Positions 6,980 through 15,409 of a stretch of 32,889 nt of DNA are shown piece after piece (position 1 is the first letter of the stretch; each line of letters begins with the position of its first letter). Origin of the DNA: Eubacteriales bacterium (GTDB lineage: Bacteria; Bacillota; Clostridia; Saccharofermentanales; UBA5734); assembly GCA_028685755.1 (NCBI GenBank), contig JAQUDJ010000019.1, forward strand, positions 1 to 32,889, given 5' to 3'. Below the pieces are notes generated by a model, which saw only the letters and a program-made list of their open reading frames with translations, made no database searches and was not told where the DNA came from. The translations under genes and the position numbers were made by a program.

Positions 6980-8407
6980 TTAGAAGATGATGTCCATCGC
7001 CTCGGTCATGCGATCGACATAGTAAATCTCACATTCATCCGGCAATTTAACTTTGGACAGGGATTGGCGATTGCTTGCAGGGACGATAAATCGCTTAAAG
7101 CCGAGTCGGCTCGCTTCACTGACGCGGCGATCGAGCTGGCTGATTGCTCTTACTTCACCGGTTAGGCCAACTTCCCCAATAATGATCGCCTGGCTTTTGA
7201 CCGGTTTGTTTTTAACGGATGAAACAACTGCGGAAATGATTGCCAGATCGGCGGCAGTTTCTGAGACTTTTAGTCCGCCGACGACATTGAGATAGGCATC
7301 GAGATTACCTAAGCCAAGGCCAAGTTGCTTTTCGACGACTGCCAAGAGCATTGACAAGCGGTTGCGCTCAATGCCTTGCGCCATGCGGAGGGGCGCTGCA
7401 TAGGTCGAGGCATTCATCAAGGCTTGGAGTTCCACTAAGAGTGGTCTAGTGCCTTCTAGACAAGCGGTTATAACTGAGCCTGGCACAGACAAGGGGCGAC
7501 CCGATAGTAAAGCTTCACTCGCATTGAGTACTGAGACGAGGCCGACATCCGTCATTTCGAAAAGTCCTAATTCATCCGTCGCCCCAAAACGGTTTTTGAC
7601 GGCGCGCAACATGCGGATATCTTGGTGGCGCTCACCTTCAAAATAGAGGACGGTATCCACCATGTGTTCTAGCACGCGAGGGCCTGCAATCGCGCCGTCT
7701 TTGGTGACATGGCCGACAAGGACGATCGTGATACCTAAACCTTTGGCAATCCGCAATAAACCGGCTGCGGATTCGCGAACTTGACTGACGCTCCCCGGGG
7801 CAGCACTTAATTCTTCAACGTAAAGTGTTTGAATCGAATCCACAATCGCTAACTGCGGTCTGGTTTTTTCAAGTGCGGCTGCAACGGTTTCAAAATCGGT
7901 CGCCGATAACAAGGACACGCGATCGGGCGATGTACCGAGGCGATCCGCGCGCAGGCGAATTTGTTCGGCGGATTCTTCACCGGAGATATAGAGGGTGGAG
8001 GTGTTAGGCGGTAATAAGCCGAGCACTTGTAAGAGTAATGTGGATTTGCCAATACCTGGGTCACCTCCAAGGAGGATTAGCGACCCGCGGACAAATCCGC
8101 CACCGAGCACCCGATCAAATTCGCTCAAACCACTCGATAAGCGAGTATTTTGACCCGTCTTGACCGCATCAAGACGGATAATCGGCGCACTCCCTGCGCG
8201 TGTTGCGGCGCCACCGGAGACTTTTGATGTGTTACCGTCGTCAGTTAGCCAAGCACCGCGGCGGGAGGGTTTTGTTGATGCCGATCCCGTGACGGTCCGT
8301 TCCTCGACAAGCGTATTCCAGGCACCACAACCTGGACATTTTCCAAGCCAACCACTTGCTTCATGGCCACAATCACTGCAGAAAAAACTGGTCTTTGCCT
8401 TGGCCAT
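6980..8407 (-). CDS. radA: DNA repair protein RadA
   Basis: The 475-residue RadA/Sms protein is a RecA-like hexameric helicase that promotes branch migration during recombination. In order it has a four-cysteine zinc finger (C10, C13, C24, C27), Walker A GGDPGIGKS (114-122), the Walker B strand LAIVDSIQT (about 186-194), the RadA-specific KNRFG motif (271-275) and a C-terminal Lon-like domain (about 300-475). Length is typical. A good RBS (AAAAGGAG, minus strand) precedes the ATG at 8407. It lies 52 bases upstream of ispD on the same strand, so the two may form one transcript. Confidence 0.97.
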   Translation of the reverse strand: MAKAKTSFFCSDCGHEASGWLGKCPGCGAWNTLVEERTVTGSASTKPSRRGAWLTDDGNTSKVSGGAATRAGSAPIIRLDAVKTGQNTRLSSGLSEFDRVLGGGFVRGSLILLGGDPGIGKSTLLLQVLGLLPPNTSTLYISGEESAEQIRLRADRLGTSPDRVSLLSATDFETVAAALEKTRPQLAIVDSIQTLYVEELSAAPGSVSQVRESAAGLLRIAKGLGITIVLVGHVTKDGAIAGPRVLEHMVDTVLYFEGERHQDIRMLRAVKNRFGATDELGLFEMTDVGLVSVLNASEALLSGRPLSVPGSVITACLEGTRPLLVELQALMNASTYAAPLRMAQGIERNRLSMLLAVVEKQLGLGLGNLDAYLNVVGGLKVSETAADLAIISAVVSSVKNKPVKSQAIIIGEVGLTGEVRAISQLDRRVSEASRLGFKRFIVPASNRQSLSKVKLPDECEIYYVDRMTEAMDIIF

Positions 8408-8472
8408 GGGGTCTCCTTTTGCGGGGACAAATTAGGTATCCACTTTCGGGGTGTTCTCGGATCTATTATTTC

Positions 8473-8502
8473 ATTATAATGGTAAGCACTCGCGAATTCC
8501 AA
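8473..8502 (-). promoter_or_regulatory. candidate promoter for radA-ispD
   Basis: On the minus strand TTGGAA (8497-8502) and TATAAT (8473-8478) are separated by 18 bases, pointing towards radA 65 bases downstream. The -10 block ATTATAAT is itself palindromic, so a promoter in the other direction cannot be excluded, although no good -35 is seen for it. Confidence 0.45.
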
Positions 8503-8565
8503 ACGATGTCTTAAAAGCCAATGTGAATTAGACAAATTTGCCCTCGTGGCGTCACGATATGGAGT

Positions 8566-8581
8566 TGACCGCATACGGTCA
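8566..8581 (+). repeat. perfect inverted repeat upstream of acyl-CoA ligase
   Basis: TGACCG-CATA-CGGTCA (8566-8581) is a perfect 6-bp inverted repeat with a four-base loop, 23 bases before the start codon of the following ligase. No T-run follows. It could be an operator or a leader hairpin. Confidence 0.4.
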
Positions 8582-8604
8582 GAAAGCTAAGGTCAATTAC
8601 AAGT

Positions 8605-10359
8605 ATGGCTACTATAATCGATACACCTTGGATGAAACACTACGACCCCTGGTTTCAACCCACCCTAGATTATCCGGATACAACGCTTTTTGAGCAATTT
8701 GCGGATGCCGCAAAACAATTCCCCGACTACCCAGCGCTTACTTTTTTTGGTCATTCCCAAAGCTACCATGATGTCCTTTTACAAGTTGAGCAAGCAGCGA
8801 CGGCTTTATCGGTTATCGGGTTCAAACCCGGTCAGGTTGCGACAATCTGCCTACCCAATGTCCCACAAGCTGTAATTTTCTTTTATGCAGTCAATCGGCT
8901 CGGCGGGATCTGTAATATGGTCCATCCGTTATCCCCTCCAGAAGAGCTCAGACATTATCTTAAAACAGCACAATCGGATATTCTGATCATTCTTGACGCA
9001 ATGTTGACCAAACATGTCGAACTATTGGCGGCACATCCGCTGCGCAAGACAATCGTCTGCTCGATCATGGATTATCTCCATTTCCCGATCAATCTGGGGT
9101 TCTATTTGACAAAAGGTCGCAAAATCAAACCTATACCACATGCAGAGGTTTATGTGCGTTGGCCTGATTTCATGCAACTTGGTCAGGTTGACTCTACGGA
9201 TGTTTTTACAGTTTCAGGAAATTATACGCGTCAAATCTTGCCAGATGACTGTGCCGTTTATCTCCACAGTGGGGGGACAACTGGCGAGCCGAAAACAATC
9301 ATGTTGTCGTCAAAGAACTTCAACATCCTTGCTTATCAAGGCCCTCAAGTCATCGGCAGCCCGCGGGATGAAAAATACGACCCCAAAGGGTTATCGATGG
9401 TTATGATTTTGCCATTGTTCCATGGTTTTGGATTATGCATGGGGATGCATACAATGCTGACCAATGGGATGCGTTGCATACTCGTCCCACTATTTTCGGC
9501 GGATGTCTTAGCGGACATTATTGTCAAAGAAAAACCGACTTTTATCGCCGCGGTACCGACCTTGTTTGAAGGAATACTGCAAAATAAGAAATTAAAAAAT
9601 GCTGATTTGTCTTGTCTAAAGGCTGTATTTTGTGGTGGTGATACCCTGACAAGTGATCTCAAACAGCGTTTCGACGATTTCATCAAAGCACGTGCGGCTT
9701 CCTGTTTTTTACGCGAAGGCTATGGGTTGACCGAAACAGTCACTGTTTGTGCCGTCAATCCGCAACTCAATTCACGACCAGATACAGTTGGTTTACCTTT
9801 GGCCGATGTGTTGATGAAAGTCATTAACCCAGAAACGCAAGAAACAGTACCTAATGGCCAGCATGGTGAATTTTGCATTCATGCTCCAACGCGCATGATC
9901 GGATACTTGAACGATCCGGAGGCAACCGCCCAAACGATTCGCATCCACGCAGATGGTCGAGATTGGGTCCACACCGGTGATTTTGGCTTTATGGACGATG
10001 ATGGCTATTTTCATTTCCGGCAGCGCATGAAGCGTATTCTAAAGGTTTCCGGGATCCCGGTATTCCCGTCGCAAGTTGAAGATGTGATCAGTTCAGTGCC
10101 CGGCGTCAGGCTTGCTTGCGCAATCGGGGTACCCCACCCCTACAAAATGCAAGTTGTTAAGGCATTTGTCGTAGCAGAAGACCCCAAAGCCAACCGCGAT
10201 GAATTAAAAAATCAAATCATTTCCCGCTGTGAGACCGCACTTATTGCATATGCTATTCCCAAAGAAATTGAATTTCGCGACGATTTGCCACGCACAAAAG
10301 TCGGCAAAATCGATTTTATCGAGTTGGAACGTCAAGAATTAGCGATTCGCGAAGCCTAA
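8605..10359 (+). CDS. AMP-forming long-chain acyl-CoA ligase
   Basis: The 584-residue ANL-superfamily enzyme probably forms acyl-CoA (or acyl-AMP) from fatty acids. HSGGTTGEPKT (about residues 220-230) is the ATP-binding loop, GYGLTET (about 372-378) the A5 motif, VHTGDFG the A7 motif, RMKRILKVSGIPVFPSQVE the hinge motif, and PRTKVGKIDF near the C-terminus carries the catalytic lysine. It is only distantly similar to the other synthetase in this window. An extra segment between about residues 150 and 195 (YLHFPINLGFYLTKGRK) is hydrophobic and may contact the membrane. The ribosome binding site is weak (AAGG, 12 bases before ATG). It is monocistronic and divergent from radA. Confidence 0.88.
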   Translation: MATIIDTPWMKHYDPWFQPTLDYPDTTLFEQFADAAKQFPDYPALTFFGHSQSYHDVLLQVEQAATALSVIGFKPGQVATICLPNVPQAVIFFYAVNRLGGICNMVHPLSPPEELRHYLKTAQSDILIILDAMLTKHVELLAAHPLRKTIVCSIMDYLHFPINLGFYLTKGRKIKPIPHAEVYVRWPDFMQLGQVDSTDVFTVSGNYTRQILPDDCAVYLHSGGTTGEPKTIMLSSKNFNILAYQGPQVIGSPRDEKYDPKGLSMVMILPLFHGFGLCMGMHTMLTNGMRCILVPLFSADVLADIIVKEKPTFIAAVPTLFEGILQNKKLKNADLSCLKAVFCGGDTLTSDLKQRFDDFIKARAASCFLREGYGLTETVTVCAVNPQLNSRPDTVGLPLADVLMKVINPETQETVPNGQHGEFCIHAPTRMIGYLNDPEATAQTIRIHADGRDWVHTGDFGFMDDDGYFHFRQRMKRILKVSGIPVFPSQVEDVISSVPGVRLACAIGVPHPYKMQVVKAFVVAEDPKANRDELKNQIISRCETALIAYAIPKEIEFRDDLPRTKVGKIDFIELERQELAIREA

Positions 10360-10373
10360 TTGGCCAAATCGTA

Positions 10374-10402
10374 TTGACAGTTATCTATATGTGGGCTATT
10401 GT
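10374..10402 (+). promoter_or_regulatory. promoter of the ArsR-permease operon
   Basis: TTGACA (10374-10379) is a consensus -35. Seventeen bases later TATTGT (10397-10402) is a plausible -10. The -10 runs into the palindromic operator, so a bound repressor would block RNA polymerase. Confidence 0.7.
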
Positions 10403-10426
10403 GATATAGATAATTATCTATATCAC
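10401..10426 (+). promoter_or_regulatory. 26-bp perfect palindrome, ArsR operator
   Basis: The half GTGATATAGATAA (10401-10413) is followed directly by its exact reverse complement (10414-10426). A further half-site copy, TTATCTATAT, lies at 10381-10390 between -35 and -10, matching 10414-10423. The palindrome ends 11 bases before the ArsR start codon. Size, symmetry and position are those of an autoregulatory ArsR-family operator. Confidence 0.85.
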
Positions 10427-10437
10427 AAAGGGGTCCT

Positions 10438-10800
10438 ATGCAATTATCATTTACGGATACAGCCCTCATTTTTAAAGCCTTATCAGATGAAACGCGCCTT
10501 AAAATTGTCGACATGTTATCGGCACATGAGCTATGTGCTTGTAACATTCTTGAAGCGTTTCACATAACCCAACCGACATTGTCGTATCATATGCGGATTC
10601 TCTGCGAATGTGGCCTGGTCATTCCTCGAAAAGAAGGCTCATGGACGAAATATTCACTCAATATAGCCCTTTTTTCAGCGATGTTAAATGTCCTCAATTC
10701 TGTGAAAGCGAATTTTCGCGACAGTGATGTGGAGGGTATGAATCGTGTGCATCAAGACTTGACATGCACCTCGACTAAAACGTCCGGAGGTGTTTCATGA
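10438..10800 (+). CDS. ArsR/SmtB-family metalloid-responsive repressor
   Basis: The 120-residue protein is a winged-helix repressor. The segment FKALSDETRLKIVDML (about 12-27) is the family signature. ELCACNILEAF (31-41) corresponds to the ELCVCDL metal-binding motif of arsenic sensors, with Cys33 and Cys35. The recognition helix follows in ITQPTLSYHMRIL. Further Cys residues (57, 59 and 109) could add a third ligand. Its start codon is right after the palindromic operator, and its stop overlaps the permease start (ATGA), so it regulates its own operon. It probably senses As(III) or Sb(III), or an organic arsenical; the ligand is inferred from the motif. Confidence 0.9.
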   Translation: MQLSFTDTALIFKALSDETRLKIVDMLSAHELCACNILEAFHITQPTLSYHMRILCECGLVIPRKEGSWTKYSLNIALFSAMLNVLNSVKANFRDSDVEGMNRVHQDLTCTSTKTSGGVS

Positions 10801-11819
10801 ACATCCTAGTTGAAAGCTTTGGCTGGCTCAATGATCAAGTCCTTAAGATGAATTGGCTTTCTGATCTGATTCGATTACTCGTCGAAAAAGGCTTTGGTTT
10901 AGAAACAACCGAGCGAATCGGCGCAAGCGTCCATTTTTACCTTTATGACACGATCAAAATATTTATATTATTATCTGTCTTGATCTTCGCGATTTCATAT
11001 ATTCAGAGCTTTTTCCCGCCCGAACGAACGCGACAAATCCTCGGTCACATGACAGGGTTGCGCGCGAATATTCTTGGGGCGTTGCTCGGTACAATCACCC
11101 CCTTTTGTTCATGTTCGTCGATCCCATTATTTATTGGCTTTACGAGTGCCGGTTTGCCTATAGGGGTCACTTTTTCGTTTCTAATTTCGTCACCTTTAGT
11201 TGATCTAGCTTCAGTCCTACTGTTGGCAAGCATTTTCAATTGGAAAATTGCCATTGCTTATGTGGTGGTCGGTCTGATTCTGGCTGTTATTGGCGGCTCA
11301 ATCATTAGCAAACTCAAACTCGAAAAATACGTTGAGTCATATGTGTATCAAATTAAGGGTGCTGGCGAGGGTCTGGAAATGCCTGAACAATCGACCCGCG
11401 AACGTTTGCGATTTGCCCGCGAACAAGTTTTGTCGATTATTCGCAAGGTTTGGCTCTATATTTTAATTGGCGTCGGTATCGGTGCGGCAATTCATGGCTG
11501 GATTCCCGAAAATCTCATTTCAGCGGTTTTAGGGCAGCAAAATGCATTTTCAGTTTTAATCGCAACCCTAGCGGGTGCGCCGATGTATGCCGATATATTT
11601 GGTACATTACCGATAGCTGAAGCGCTCGTTGCCAAAGGTGTCGGGATTGGAACCGTGCTCGCCTTTATGATGTCCGTGACAGCGTTGTCGTTGCCTTCGA
11701 TGATTTTGTTAAAAAAGGTCGTCAAAACGCGGCTGCTGGTGATTTTTGCTAGTATCGTTCTCGTCGGAATTTTAATCATCGGGTACGTATTCAACGCATT
11801 GAGTTATTTGTTGGTCTAA
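10797..11819 (+). CDS. DUF318/ArsP-type permease
   Basis: The 340-residue polytopic protein has about eight hydrophobic segments and belongs to the ArsP_1 (DUF318) permease family. The family motif TPFCSCSSIPLF (about residues 101-112) carries two of the Cys residues, and a second repeat-like GAPMYADIFGTLP block lies near residue 265. ArsP of this family exports trivalent organoarsenicals in Campylobacter; other members have unknown substrates. It overlaps ArsR by 4 bases and is followed by a small CxxC protein, the standard trio for this family. It probably exports a thiol-reactive metalloid compound. Confidence 0.85.
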   Translation: MNILVESFGWLNDQVLKMNWLSDLIRLLVEKGFGLETTERIGASVHFYLYDTIKIFILLSVLIFAISYIQSFFPPERTRQILGHMTGLRANILGALLGTITPFCSCSSIPLFIGFTSAGLPIGVTFSFLISSPLVDLASVLLLASIFNWKIAIAYVVVGLILAVIGGSIISKLKLEKYVESYVYQIKGAGEGLEMPEQSTRERLRFAREQVLSIIRKVWLYILIGVGIGAAIHGWIPENLISAVLGQQNAFSVLIATLAGAPMYADIFGTLPIAEALVAKGVGIGTVLAFMMSVTALSLPSMILLKKVVKTRLLVIFASIVLVGILIIGYVFNALSYLLV

Positions 11820-11850
11820 TCAATCAGAAAATATAAAGGAGTCAGTCATT

Positions 11851-12087
11851 ATGGAAATCAAAGTGGTGGGATCAGGTTGTGCTAATTGCAAGAATTTGCT
11901 GAAAAAAACGCAAGATGCGGTCGCAGAGCTTAGGATCGACGCCCAAATCATTTATGTCACTGACATGCAAGATATTATTGCGACCGGCATTCTGCAAACA
12001 CCTGGCTTAATGATCAATGGAAAGATTAAGAGCACGGGTCGTGTCCCTTCCGTTAAAGAAATCATTGAACTGATCAAAGGCGCTTAA
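11851..12087 (+). CDS. small thioredoxin-like redox-active disulfide protein
   Basis: The 78-residue protein has the compact thioredoxin fold of the TM0996/MTH895 family (redox-active disulfide protein 2). The active pair is in GSGCANCKNL (Cys10 and Cys13), and the cis-proline loop is TPGLMINGKI. RBS AAAGGAG is at 11835-11841. It is 31 bases after the permease and probably hands over or reduces the permease's thiol-bound substrate, or keeps its cysteines reduced; this role is inferred from the constant linkage with DUF318 permeases. The last base of its stop codon is the first base of the rarD start codon. Confidence 0.88.
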   Translation: MEIKVVGSGCANCKNLLKKTQDAVAELRIDAQIIYVTDMQDIIATGILQTPGLMINGKIKSTGRVPSVKEIIELIKGA

Positions 12088-12992
12088 TGAAATCACAACG
12101 CACCGTGGGCTTAACCGCAGCCCTTGCCTCGTATGTCATTTGGGGTGTGCTACCGATTTACTGGAAACAGCTCAAGGCAGTAAACGCTGTGGAAGTCTTA
12201 TCACATCGGATCATTTGGTCATTTGTGTTTGTCGTGTTGCTCATTTTCAGCATGCGTCAATGGGCAACTGTGCGCGAGGTGATCAGAAATCGTAAAAAGC
12301 TACTTTTAATCTTCGCTGCCGCTATTTTGATCACAATCAATTGGGGCTTGTTCATTTGGTCGATCCAAGTCAATCGAATTCTTGATTCTAGCCTTGGCTA
12401 TTTTATCAATCCCCTTGTGGCTGTTTTGTTGGGGGTATTCATTTTTCGGGAGAAACTCGATCGCTGGCAACAGGTAGCGATCGGCTTAGCAACTGCAGGT
12501 GTCCTCGTTTTAATTATAGAATTCGGGCAGTTTCCATGGCTTTCAATGAGTCTTGCATTGAGCTTTGGCTTCTATGGAGCCATCAAGAAATTCGTCCAGA
12601 TACCTTCGATTATTGGTCTTGCTTTGGAAACTGCGTTCATCTTACCACTTGCGTTGGGATGGGTGATGTTTCGCCAGATCACACAGGTGGGGGCACTAGG
12701 TCGTGTGTCACTTGTTGAAACAGTCTTACTCTTGGGCGCTGGTGTGATCACTGCTGTGCCGCTTTTGCTTTTTGCTGAAGGTGCGAGCCGTATTCCGCTT
12801 TCGATGATGGGCATCACACAATATATTTCACCGACGATGATGTTCATTCTGGGCTTATTTGTTTACCACGAACCGTTCAAACTTGTTAATGGCATCAGCT
12901 TTGGACTGATTTGGTTAGCCTTAATTGTCTATACGATTTCGCAAACAAAATGGGTCGTTAAAACTGCATCAAAGCCCGTGACAACGGACTGA
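12087..12992 (+). CDS. rarD: RarD-type EamA/DMT-superfamily transporter
   Basis: The 301-residue protein has about ten hydrophobic helices in two repeats of the EamA type. SYVIWGVLPIYWKQL near the N-terminus, the EVLSHRIIWS segment and SSLGYFINPLV are signatures of the RarD subgroup. Substrates of RarD proteins are not established. The ATG shares one base with the stop codon of the thioredoxin-like gene, so translation is coupled and the gene is part of the ArsR-controlled transcript. Such linkage with an arsenic cassette is unusual. A terminator overlaps the end of the gene. Confidence 0.87.
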   Translation: MKSQRTVGLTAALASYVIWGVLPIYWKQLKAVNAVEVLSHRIIWSFVFVVLLIFSMRQWATVREVIRNRKKLLLIFAAAILITINWGLFIWSIQVNRILDSSLGYFINPLVAVLLGVFIFREKLDRWQQVAIGLATAGVLVLIIEFGQFPWLSMSLALSFGFYGAIKKFVQIPSIIGLALETAFILPLALGWVMFRQITQVGALGRVSLVETVLLLGAGVITAVPLLLFAEGASRIPLSMMGITQYISPTMMFILGLFVYHEPFKLVNGISFGLIWLALIVYTISQTKWVVKTASKPVTTD

Positions 12993-13026
12993 TCGCTCGA
13001 TTTCCGCATATTTCCGTTGTTTTTTT
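12981..13026 (+). terminator. terminator of the ArsR-rarD operon
   Basis: ACAACGGA (12981-12988) pairs perfectly with TCCGTTGT (13013-13020), followed by TTTTTT. The loop is long (24 bases). The left arm lies inside the last codons of rarD. Confidence 0.7.
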
Positions 13027-13077
13027 AAACGTTTACGGACCGCTGCTTGCTGGATAAAACTTTGTATCATTTATGCG

Positions 13078-13106
13078 TTCAATATTCTTTAACTCTCTGC
13101 TATGAT
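13078..13106 (+). promoter_or_regulatory. candidate promoter for serC-serA
   Basis: TATGAT (13101-13106) is a good -10. TTCAAT (13078-13083) at 17 bases is a weak -35. The position, about 60 bases before the serC start and after the rarD terminator, fits. Confidence 0.4.
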
Positions 13107-13164
13107 AGACAGGTGTCAATTTGGAGTCATACTACAATGTCTAATTGAACAGGAGACTAAACAC

Positions 13165-14247
13165 ATGAGCAGGGTATTTAATTTCTCAGCTGGACCATCG
13201 ATGTTGCCGCTTCCCGTTTTGGTAAAAGCTGCGGCCGAAATGACGGATTATCCCGGAAGCGGGATGTCTGTGATGGAGATGAGCCACCGATCTCCGGTTT
13301 ATGAGAAAATTATTGCCGATGCTGAACAGCTCGTCCGTTCAGTACTAGCCGTTCCAGATAATTACAAAGTGCTATTTCTGCAGGGTGGCGCGACGACCCA
13401 GTTTTCGGCCATCCCTTTAAACCTGATGAATGGTTCGGGCAAGGCTGACTACGTGGTCAGTGGAATGTTTTCGAAAAAATCATATGAAGAAGCCAAGCGC
13501 TTTGGCGATGTCAAAGTCTTAGCCACAAGTGCCGACAAGAATTTTACATATATTCCAACATTTAATGTCGCAGATATCCGTCCGGATGCGGACTATGTGC
13601 ATATTTGCTACAATAACACGATTTTTGGATCGCGCTATCCGGCGATTCCGGACACGGGTAACGTTACCTTAGTAGCAGACCTGTCGTCATGCATCTTGTC
13701 TGAACCCATTGATATTTCCCGCTTTGGTTTAGTCTATGCCGGTGCTCAGAAGAACATGGGGCCATCTGGTTTGACTCTTGTGATCGTCCGCGACGACTTG
13801 ATAGGTAAAGCACGTGAAACGACACCGATTATGCTCGATTATAAGGTTGCCGCCGATAACGATAGCATGTACAACACCCCACCGACCTATGCTATTTATG
13901 TGGCTAAACTTGTTCTCGAATGGGTCCGTGACGAAATTGGTGGTCTCGAAAAAATGGCAGAGATCAATCGCCGTAAAGCGCAAAAACTGTACGATTACCT
14001 GGATTCATCAAAACTCTTTTCGGCCCCTGTTGAATTAAATTCACGCTCAATCATGAACGTGACGTTTGTCACCGGCAATGATGAGATTGACAAGAAGTTT
14101 TGCAAAGACGCAGAAAAAGCGGGCCTCGTCAATATTAAGGGACACCGCAGTGTCGGAGGCATGCGGGCCTCGATCTATAATGCGATGCCGGAAGCCGGTG
14201 TTGACAAGCTGATCGAATTCATGAAGGAGTTCGAAAAAAATGTATAA
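13165..14247 (+). CDS. serC: phosphoserine aminotransferase
   Basis: The 360-residue PLP enzyme converts 3-phosphohydroxypyruvate and glutamate to phosphoserine. FNFSAGPSMLP at the N-terminus, LQGGATTQFSAIPLNL, and AGAQKNMGPSGL with the PLP-binding Lys196 are clear. The ATG at 13165 with AGGAGA upstream (13151-13156) is chosen over an in-frame ATG at 13102, which would add 21 unrelated residues and overlap the promoter. The end overlaps serA by 8 bases, giving a tightly coupled serine-synthesis operon. No serB phosphatase is present here. Confidence 0.96.
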   Translation: MSRVFNFSAGPSMLPLPVLVKAAAEMTDYPGSGMSVMEMSHRSPVYEKIIADAEQLVRSVLAVPDNYKVLFLQGGATTQFSAIPLNLMNGSGKADYVVSGMFSKKSYEEAKRFGDVKVLATSADKNFTYIPTFNVADIRPDADYVHICYNNTIFGSRYPAIPDTGNVTLVADLSSCILSEPIDISRFGLVYAGAQKNMGPSGLTLVIVRDDLIGKARETTPIMLDYKVAADNDSMYNTPPTYAIYVAKLVLEWVRDEIGGLEKMAEINRRKAQKLYDYLDSSKLFSAPVELNSRSIMNVTFVTGNDEIDKKFCKDAEKAGLVNIKGHRSVGGMRASIYNAMPEAGVDKLIEFMKEFEKNV

Positions 14248-15409
14248 AGTTAAAACACTCAACAAAATTGCCGCGATTGGCACCAAACGATTTGATAAAA
14301 CTCGCTATGAAGTCAGCAACACCGCTGAGAATCCAGATGCGATACTCGTTCGTTCAGCGAATATGCTCGACATGGACATGCCACATGAACTAAAAGCAAT
14401 CGCACGGGCTGGTGCCGGTGTCAACAATATTCCGGTTGAACTTTGCTCGCAGAAGGGCATCGTCGTCTTCAATACCCCCGGTGCGAACGCCAACGCGGTT
14501 AAAGAGTTAGCCATTGCTGCGCTCTTGATGTCGTCCCGTAAAATTGTTGCTGGGGTTCAGTGGGCAGCCGGTTTGTCCCATAATATCGACGTCGCGAAAG
14601 AGGTCGAAAACGGCAAAAAGGACTTCGTTGGGCCAGAACTTTATGGCAAGAAACTCGGCGTATTTGGCCTCGGCGCAATTGGCGCCATGGTCGCAAACAC
14701 TGCGACCGAATTGGGCATGGATGTTTACGGTTATGATCCGTACATTACGATTGATAACGCCTGGATGCTTTATCGTAATGTCAAACGCGCCACCGATCCG
14801 AAAACCATATACGAACATTGCGATTATATATGCTTGCATGTGCCATCAACACCGGAAACCAAAGGCTTCATCAATACCAAAGCTTTCGACATGATGAAAC
14901 CAGGTATGCGGGTGATCAACCTGTCGCGTGGCGATCTCGTCAATAACGAAGACATGGCAGCTGCGCTCGAAAGTGGCAAAGTTGCGAGTTACCTGACCGA
15001 CTTCCCATCCGCTGATGTCTTAAAAATGAAAAATGTCATTGCCATTCCGCACCTCGGAGCCTCAACACCTGAAAGCGAAGACAACTGCGCTGTGATGGCA
15101 GTCGATGAATTAATCGACTTCCTCGAAAATGGGAACATTAAAAACAGCGTCAATTTCCCGGACGTCCAAAATCCTAAAGGTGGCGACGAAAGTATTTGCG
15201 TTATCCACAAGAATGTCCCAAATGTTTTAGCTCAGATTTCAGCAGCCATTTCGAGTGAAAGCTTAAACATTGAAAATCTCTCGAGCCGCAGTAAAAAAGA
15301 TTACGCCTATTCGGTTTGCGAAATCGCTGGTCATTGCCCAGATTCCCTGATCGAAAAATTGACAGCAGTCGAAGGTGTTATCCGCGTCAACGTCATTCGA
15401 AATCGCTGA
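14240..15409 (+). CDS. serA: D-3-phosphoglycerate dehydrogenase
   Basis: The 389-residue NAD-dependent enzyme catalyses the first step of serine synthesis. It has the substrate-binding RAGAGVNNIP (about 52-61), the Rossmann loop GVFGLGAIGAMV (about 140-151), the catalytic Arg in NLSRGDLVN, the catalytic His in PHLGASTPESE, and a C-terminal ACT domain (about 320-389) that usually gives serine feedback control. It is the short form with an ACT domain but no intervening domain. The start overlaps the end of serC, and its RBS (AAGGAG, 14223-14228) lies inside serC. It ends directly against the opposed asparaginase gene with no base between them. Confidence 0.95.
   Translation: MYKVKTLNKIAAIGTKRFDKTRYEVSNTAENPDAILVRSANMLDMDMPHELKAIARAGAGVNNIPVELCSQKGIVVFNTPGANANAVKELAIAALLMSSRKIVAGVQWAAGLSHNIDVAKEVENGKKDFVGPELYGKKLGVFGLGAIGAMVANTATELGMDVYGYDPYITIDNAWMLYRNVKRATDPKTIYEHCDYICLHVPSTPETKGFINTKAFDMMKPGMRVINLSRGDLVNNEDMAAALESGKVASYLTDFPSADVLKMKNVIAIPHLGASTPESEDNCAVMAVDELIDFLENGNIKNSVNFPDVQNPKGGDESICVIHKNVPNVLAQISAAISSESLNIENLSSRSKKDYAYSVCEIAGHCPDSLIEKLTAVEGVIRVNVIRNR

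Noticed and set aside
8245-8574. Minus-strand reading frame across the radA start and its upstream region
   Set aside because: It uses a different frame from radA, covers the radA promoter, and has no homology I can recognise.
13102-13164. N-terminal extension of serC from an in-frame ATG at 13102
   Set aside because: The added residues do not match SerC and overlap the -10 element; ATG 13165 has a good RBS and gives the family N-terminus.
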